NCBI GenBank assembly: GCA_036841525.1 | Contig: DAITVZ010000113.1 | Span: 1-9,319, forward strand | Length of the DNA: 9,319 nucleotides | Reading direction: 5' to 3' | Source: JAAYEA01 sp012689325 | GTDB lineage: Bacteria; Chloroflexota; Anaerolineae; JAAYEA01 | Part shown: one piece after another, positions 6,104 through 9,319 of the stretch | Position numbering within the stretch: the first letter of the stretch is position 1 | How the letters are laid out: every line of letters starts with the position of its first letter | Notes under the pieces: model-generated | The model's input: the letters and a program-made list of their open reading frames with translations, nothing else | Databases searched by the model: none | What the model was told of the DNA's origin: nothing | Made by a program: the position numbers and the translations under genes

Positions 6104-6132
6104 ATTATAACACACACGATGGGGTTTGTCAA
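6104..6132 (-). promoter_or_regulatory. Consensus sigma70-type promoter reading leftward
   Basis: On the minus strand TTGACA (6132-6127) is followed after exactly 17 bases by TATAAT (6109-6104), a perfect match to both consensus hexamers and the optimal spacer. The expected start is near 6097, inside the LexA-like palindrome. Reading left, no convincing coding sequence follows; the transcript would run through the structured, repeat-rich stretch toward the convergent dehydratase gene. The promoter lies ten bases left of the insertion sequence's target duplication, so it is genomic and not part of the element. Confidence 0.8.
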
Positions 6133-6141
6133 GGGGTCAAA

Positions 6142-6151
6142 AAGCTGGCGC
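6142..6151. repeat. Target site duplication, left copy
   Basis: AAGCTGGCGC immediately precedes the left terminal repeat and recurs exactly at 7360-7369 directly after the right one. Ten bases is within the duplication length known for the ISAs1 family. The perfect match implies a recent insertion with no later rearrangement. Confidence 0.95.
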
Positions 6152-6176
6152 CAGGGCAATCGCATTAAAAGTGGGG

Positions 6177-6212
6177 TAGAATAGCGGCTACCTGCATGGG
6201 AGGGGGTAGCCG
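6177..6212 (+). promoter_or_regulatory. Transposase leader hairpin around the ribosome binding site
   Basis: CGGCTACC (6185-6192) pairs perfectly with GGTAGCCG (6205-6212). The Shine-Dalgarno sequence GGGAGGGGG (6198-6206) occupies the loop and the first bases of the 3' arm, eight bases before the ATG. A possible -10 box TAGAAT (6177-6182) would start transcription near 6189, inside the 5' arm. The element's own mRNA would then lack the full stem, while read-through transcripts from outside would form it. This is the known protective arrangement of several insertion sequences; its operation here is inference, and the -35 box is weak. Confidence 0.6.
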
Positions 6213-6214
6213 AC

Positions 6215-7345
6215 ATGGACAAGCCAGCGACGACGATCAGCGAGCACTTTGGGGCCATCCGGGATCCGCGCCTTGATCGGAGGAAGCGACACAAGCTTCT
6301 GGATATCTTGGTCATCGCCATCTGCGGCGTGATCTGCGGAGCCGAGGGCTGGACGGACATCCAGCAGTTTGGCGAGGCCAAGGAGGAGTGGCTGCGCAGT
6401 TTCCTAGAGCTGCCTAATGGCATTCCCTCTCACGACACCTTTGGGCGGGTTTTCGCGGCTTTGGATGCTGAGGAATTCCAGCGTTGCTTCATGAGGTGGG
6501 TAGAAGCGATCTCCGAGTTGCTACGCGGGCAAGTCATTGCGGTGGATGGCAAGGCTGTACGGCACTCCTATGACAACGCGGCGGGCAAGGCGGCGATATA
6601 CATGGTCAGCGCCTGGGCTAGCCAGAACCACCTGGTGTTGGGGCAGGTCAAGGTGGAGGAGAAGTCCAACGAGATCACGGCCATTCCGGAGTTGCTGCGT
6701 GTACTGGACTTGCGGGGCTGCATCGTCACCGTCGATGCCATCGGTTGCCAGAAGAAGGTGGCAGAGATCGTGACGGAGCGCAAGGGAGCTTACGTGTTGG
6801 CAGTGAAAGGCAACCAGCGGGACCTGTATCGCGACATCGTGAGCTTGTTCGAGGAAGCTGAGCATGTCGGGTACCGCCTCGTGCAGCATGATCACTACCG
6901 ACAGACGACCAAGGGGCATGGTCGGATCGAGAGGCGGGAATGCTGGACGATCTGGGAGCCTTTCTACATGGAGTATCTGCATGACCTGAAGTGGAAGGGG
7001 CTGCGCAGCATTGTCAAGGTGACCACAGAGCGCTGCATCGGGGAGGAGAGGCAGACGCAGACCCGATATTACATCACCAACCTGGAGGGGAACGCCAAGG
7101 CACTGCTCCAGGCGGTGCGAAGCCATTGGAGCATCGAGAACTCGCTTCACTGGGTGCTGGATGTGGCCTTTGACGAAGATCAGTGCCGTGTTCGCGTGGG
7201 AAACGCTGCGCAGAATCTAGCCATCTTGCGGCAGATCGCCCTCAATCTGCTCAAGCAGGAGAGGTCGGCAGGATGTGGCATTCACACCAAGCGTCTCATG
7301 GCTGGCTGGGACCACGATTACCTGCTCAAGGTCCTGGCAGTTTAA
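6215..7345 (+). CDS. ISAs1-family transposase (DDE, H-repeat type)
   Basis: A 376-residue transposase that cuts and joins the ends of the surrounding insertion sequence. The N-terminal part (about 1-95: ISEHFGAIRDPRLDRRKRH and a hydrophobic ICGVICGAEGWTDIQQF stretch) is the H-repeat-associated N-terminal domain. The catalytic RNase H-like fold follows, with D111 in VIAVDGKAVR, D174 in IVTVDAIGCQ and E308 in HWSIENSLHWVLDVAFDED, the typical ISAs1 DDE set. Other family marks are LAVKGNQ and RYYITNLEGNAKALLQAVRSHWSIENS. The length is typical and there is no frameshift, so it should be active. Wobble positions use more A/T than the neighbouring genes, consistent with acquisition. The start ATG follows a strong purine-rich Shine-Dalgarno sequence, partly enclosed in a hairpin. 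Confidence 0.96.
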   Translation: MDKPATTISEHFGAIRDPRLDRRKRHKLLDILVIAICGVICGAEGWTDIQQFGEAKEEWLRSFLELPNGIPSHDTFGRVFAALDAEEFQRCFMRWVEAISELLRGQVIAVDGKAVRHSYDNAAGKAAIYMVSAWASQNHLVLGQVKVEEKSNEITAIPELLRVLDLRGCIVTVDAIGCQKKVAEIVTERKGAYVLAVKGNQRDLYRDIVSLFEEAEHVGYRLVQHDHYRQTTKGHGRIERRECWTIWEPFYMEYLHDLKWKGLRSIVKVTTERCIGEERQTQTRYYITNLEGNAKALLQAVRSHWSIENSLHWVLDVAFDEDQCRVRVGNAAQNLAILRQIALNLLKQERSAGCGIHTKRLMAGWDHDYLLKVLAV

Positions 7346-7359
7346 ATGCGATTGCCCTG

Positions 7360-7369
7360 AAGCTGGCGC
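7360..7369. repeat. Target site duplication, right copy
   Basis: AAGCTGGCGC, identical to 6142-6151, directly follows the right terminal repeat. The regulator gene's stop codon lies 26 bases further right, so the pre-insertion intergenic between that stop and the leftward -35 box was only about 46 bases. Confidence 0.95.
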
Positions 7370-7395
7370 GGTCCTGTGGATTGTGCGGCTGCAGG

Positions 7396-9319
7396 TCACG
7401 CCTCCAGCTCGGCCAGCAGCTCCTTGGCCGTCGCCTGCGGATCGCGGGCGCGGCCCCGCTCCTGGGCGGCGCGGATGGCCTCGGGCGGGAGCGAGGCGGC
7501 CGCGGCGGCGATGGGCCGGCCAAAGACGTCCTCGTGCCAGCGCGAATTGCCCACCCAAGGGTGGCCGCAAGCCAGCGCGTACACCTCTACCGCCCGCTCC
7601 GCCTCCCCGCGCAAGGCGAGATACAGGGCCACAGCGGGCAGGGATTGCATAGCGCTGCCATGGCGCAATGCCTCGCACAGGTAACGACGGGCTTCGCCCT
7701 CTCTCCCAGCCAGGCTTGCCACCGGCGCGCCAAGAAGACAGGTCAGGTGATAGGTATCTTTTGGATCCGGCGGGTCGTGGGTCAGGCGCTCCAGCCAGCG
7801 CTCCGCCTCGGCCAAGTCTCCCTGCCCCAGCGCGCACTGCCCTAGCGAAAGGCAGGTGTTCTGCACGTTGAGGGCGTCGGCCGCCGCCTGGTAAAGCCGC
7901 AGCGACTCCTCCAAGTGCGCCCGCGCCTCCGCGTATCCCCCGGCCATGAGCTCGTCGTTGCCCAGGGTTTCCAGTCCCCCGAGCAAGTGGAACTCTAGCC
8001 CTCGCTCTCGGAAGAGGAGGAGTTGGTCTCTGGACAGCTCCGCCGCTTCCTCAAAGTGGCCCAGTATATGCAGGATCAGGCGAAAGTGGGACCTGCCCTT
8101 GGGAGGCAGCTTGGGGATACCCACGCGTTGCACGACCGTCCGCGCCTCCTCCAGCCAGCGTTCGGCAGCCGCGCCGTCTCTCTCTTCCAACGCGCAGTAG
8201 ACCAGTTGGCTCAGGCATTGGATCTCATTGGAAACGTTCCCCAGAGCACGCCGGAGGACGAGCGCTTCGCCCAGCCTGCGGCGCGCCTCGGGCAAGTCGC
8301 CCATATTCCTCGCCCGACCTCCGCTAAAGTTGAGCGCGTCAGCAAGTTCCTCGCGATCCGCCGTTTCGCGCGCCAATTGGATCGCGCGATCATAGCAGCG
8401 CATCGACTCGGCTGATTCAGCCGGGGAGAGCATCCAGGCCAGCCTCCGCACATTACGAGCCAGATACCCGCGGGCGTCCTCTCCCGCGTCGATGGCCTCC
8501 TCCAGCAAGGCGATGCCCTCCCGCAGCGGCGCCATGGCCGCCTGAGGACGGCCCAGCATGCGATCCTGATAGGCGCGCGCGGCGATGATGGCGCCTGCCG
8601 CATGGAGCAAGGGCCCTGTCCTGGCCGCTGGCGCCGCCAGCACCTCTCTGATCCGCTCCTCCGCCAAAAGGAGCAGCGCCCGCACCTCGGCATGGCAGTA
8701 CCGCGTGGAGCTATAGCGCGTCAGCGCCCGGGTGGCCGCGCCAAGCAGCGTCCACTCCCCGCGCCGCACCGCCCACGTCCAGGCCGCGCGCACGTTCTCC
8801 CATTCCGCATCGATCTCGGCGACTGCCTCGTCCGCCCCGGTGAAGAGCCGGGACCAGCCCGCCAGCGTCCCCAGATAGTGCGCCCCGTGCCGGTCGCGGA
8901 CGCTCTCCCCGCCGTCGGGCGCGTCCCGCAACTTGAGCGCGGCGTACTCGCGCAGCAGGTCGTGCAAATCGTAGCGCCCCGACTCGCGCCGGTAGAGCAG
9001 CGACCGGTCGGCCAGCCGCGCCAGGTCGCGCAGCGTCGCCCCCGCCACCGCCGCCGCCCCCTCCGCCGTGAACCCGCCGCAAAAGGCCGAGAGCCCCGCC
9101 AAGACCCCCTGCTCCCGCTGGGAAAGGAGGCTCCAGGAGCGCTCCAAGGTGGCGGCCATGCTCCGCTCCCGCTCGGGCAGCCCCGGCCAGTCGGCGGCCA
9201 GGAACTCGATCCCCCGCCCCGAGTCCGGCGCCACCTGGGCGGCCACCTCCTCTGCCGTCAGCAGCCCCATCCACGACGCCGCCAGCAGGATCGCCAGCGG
9301 CATCCCCTCCACCCGCTGG
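7396..9319 (-). CDS. NB-ARC/TPR transcriptional regulator, C-terminal part
   Basis: The gene enters from the right edge, so its 5' end is missing; about 640 residues are visible, ending at TGA (7398-7396). The reading frame is open to the edge, and the first residues (QRVEGMPLAILLAASWMG) are the GLPLA motif that closes an NB-ARC or AAA nucleotide-binding domain, so the beginning is not a real start. A winged-helix-like segment follows (about 50-125, including RSLLYRRESGRYDLHDLLREYAAL), then tetratricopeptide-type helical repeats from about 165 to 580. Clear units are AESMRCYDRAIQLARE, LPEARRRLGEALVLRR, YAEARAHLEESLRLYQ and LAEAERWLERL. The tail HPWVGNSRWHEDVFGRP...AAQERGRARD is typical of Chloroflexota members. 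Full-length relatives carry an N-terminal BTAD/SARP, LuxR or other effector domain and act as ATP-dependent, signal-sensing (STAND) transcriptional switches. The effector domain here lies outside the window, so the target is unknown. Confidence 0.9.
   Translation of the reverse strand, partial: QRVEGMPLAILLAASWMGLLTAEEVAAQVAPDSGRGIEFLAADWPGLPERERSMAATLERSWSLLSQREQGVLAGLSAFCGGFTAEGAAAVAGATLRDLARLADRSLLYRRESGRYDLHDLLREYAALKLRDAPDGGESVRDRHGAHYLGTLAGWSRLFTGADEAVAEIDAEWENVRAAWTWAVRRGEWTLLGAATRALTRYSSTRYCHAEVRALLLLAEERIREVLAAPAARTGPLLHAAGAIIAARAYQDRMLGRPQAAMAPLREGIALLEEAIDAGEDARGYLARNVRRLAWMLSPAESAESMRCYDRAIQLARETADREELADALNFSGGRARNMGDLPEARRRLGEALVLRRALGNVSNEIQCLSQLVYCALEERDGAAAERWLEEARTVVQRVGIPKLPPKGRSHFRLILHILGHFEEAAELSRDQLLLFRERGLEFHLLGGLETLGNDELMAGGYAEARAHLEESLRLYQAAADALNVQNTCLSLGQCALGQGDLAEAERWLERLTHDPPDPKDTYHLTCLLGAPVASLAGREGEARRYLCEALRHGSAMQSLPAVALYLALRGEAERAVEVYALACGHPWVGNSRWHEDVFGRPIAAAAASLPPEAIRAAQERGRARDPQATAKELLAELEA

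Larger units (their letters stand above)
5274..6141. other. Long gene-poor stretch between dehydratase gene and insertion sequence
   Basis: No open frame here shows recognisable protein features. Those present on either strand are GC-driven, low-complexity and interrupted by the N gap. The stretch holds, left to right, a four-unit hairpin array, degenerate 25-bp repeats with a (GT)11 tract, the gap with its 55-bp flanks, the CCGGTA inverted repeat, and the minus-strand promoter with its LexA-like palindrome. A structured non-coding RNA, or the decayed remains of a gene once driven by that promoter, are both possible. Confidence 0.65.
6152..7359 (+). mobile_element. Complete ISAs1-family insertion sequence, 1208 bp
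   Basis: The element is bounded by terminal inverted repeats: left CAGGGCAATCGCATTAAAA (6152-6170), and right 7341-7359, whose reverse complement differs at a single position (18 of 19 match; the outer 15 are perfect). An exact 10-bp target duplication flanks it. It carries one gene, a DDE transposase with intact catalytic residues whose TAA stop lies inside the right terminal repeat. Length, single gene, terminal sequence and duplication size all fit ISAs1. It is inserted 27-36 bases beyond the stop of the leftward regulator gene and ten bases from a promoter, disrupting neither. The exact IS name cannot be given without a database. Confidence 0.95.

Noticed and set aside
6145..6154. CTGGCGCCAG palindrome at the left insertion boundary
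   Set aside because: It is created by joining the target duplication to the terminal repeat and is absent at the right end, so it is probably coincidental.
5598..6184. Plus-strand frames across the gap
   Set aside because: They depend on the arbitrary 100 N and on repeat sequence; no motif is visible.

Overview
The window is GC-rich, with compact genes and strong Shine-Dalgarno sequences. The regulator at the right edge has an architecture (NB-ARC end, TPR array, conserved HPWxxNSRWxEDVxGR tail) that I associate with Chloroflexota (Anaerolineae and relatives). The intergenic GTAGGGGC...GCCCCCGTG element points the same way. This assignment is inference; there is no rRNA or other marker here. 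A 100-N gap flanked by an identical 55-mer shows it is a short-read scaffold, probably from a draft or metagenome-assembled genome.

Layout. 1-345: no gene; a 12-copy 11-bp tandem array (58-189), then a head-to-head pair of a short dispersed repeat (195-255). 346-1521: class V PLP-dependent aminotransferase-fold enzyme starting at TTG. 1615-2427 and 2429-4132: an ABC transporter ATPase and its large permease, one base apart and surely co-expressed. 4133-4274: short intergenic with a 10-bp inverted repeat and heptad repeats. 4275-5273: a short mannonate dehydratase (UxuA-like) with all four expected metal ligands. 5274-6141: about 870 bases without a convincing gene, holding a multi-hairpin array, degenerate 25-bp tandem repeats with a (GT)11 tract, the assembly gap, and a consensus sigma70-type promoter on the minus strand with a LexA-like GAAC-N4-GTTC palindrome over its expected start site. 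6152-7359: a complete ISAs1-family insertion sequence with 18/19 terminal repeats and a perfect 10-bp target duplication. 7396 to the right edge, minus strand: the C-terminal part of an NB-ARC/TPR regulator.

The four rightward metabolic and transport genes may be loosely linked (aminotransferase, exporter, sugar-acid dehydratase), but only the ABC pair shows real translational coupling. The most interesting signal is the leftward promoter with its SOS-like operator: it points into a structured, apparently non-coding region that ends convergently against the dehydratase gene. The insertion sequence landed between this promoter and the end of the regulator gene without breaking either.
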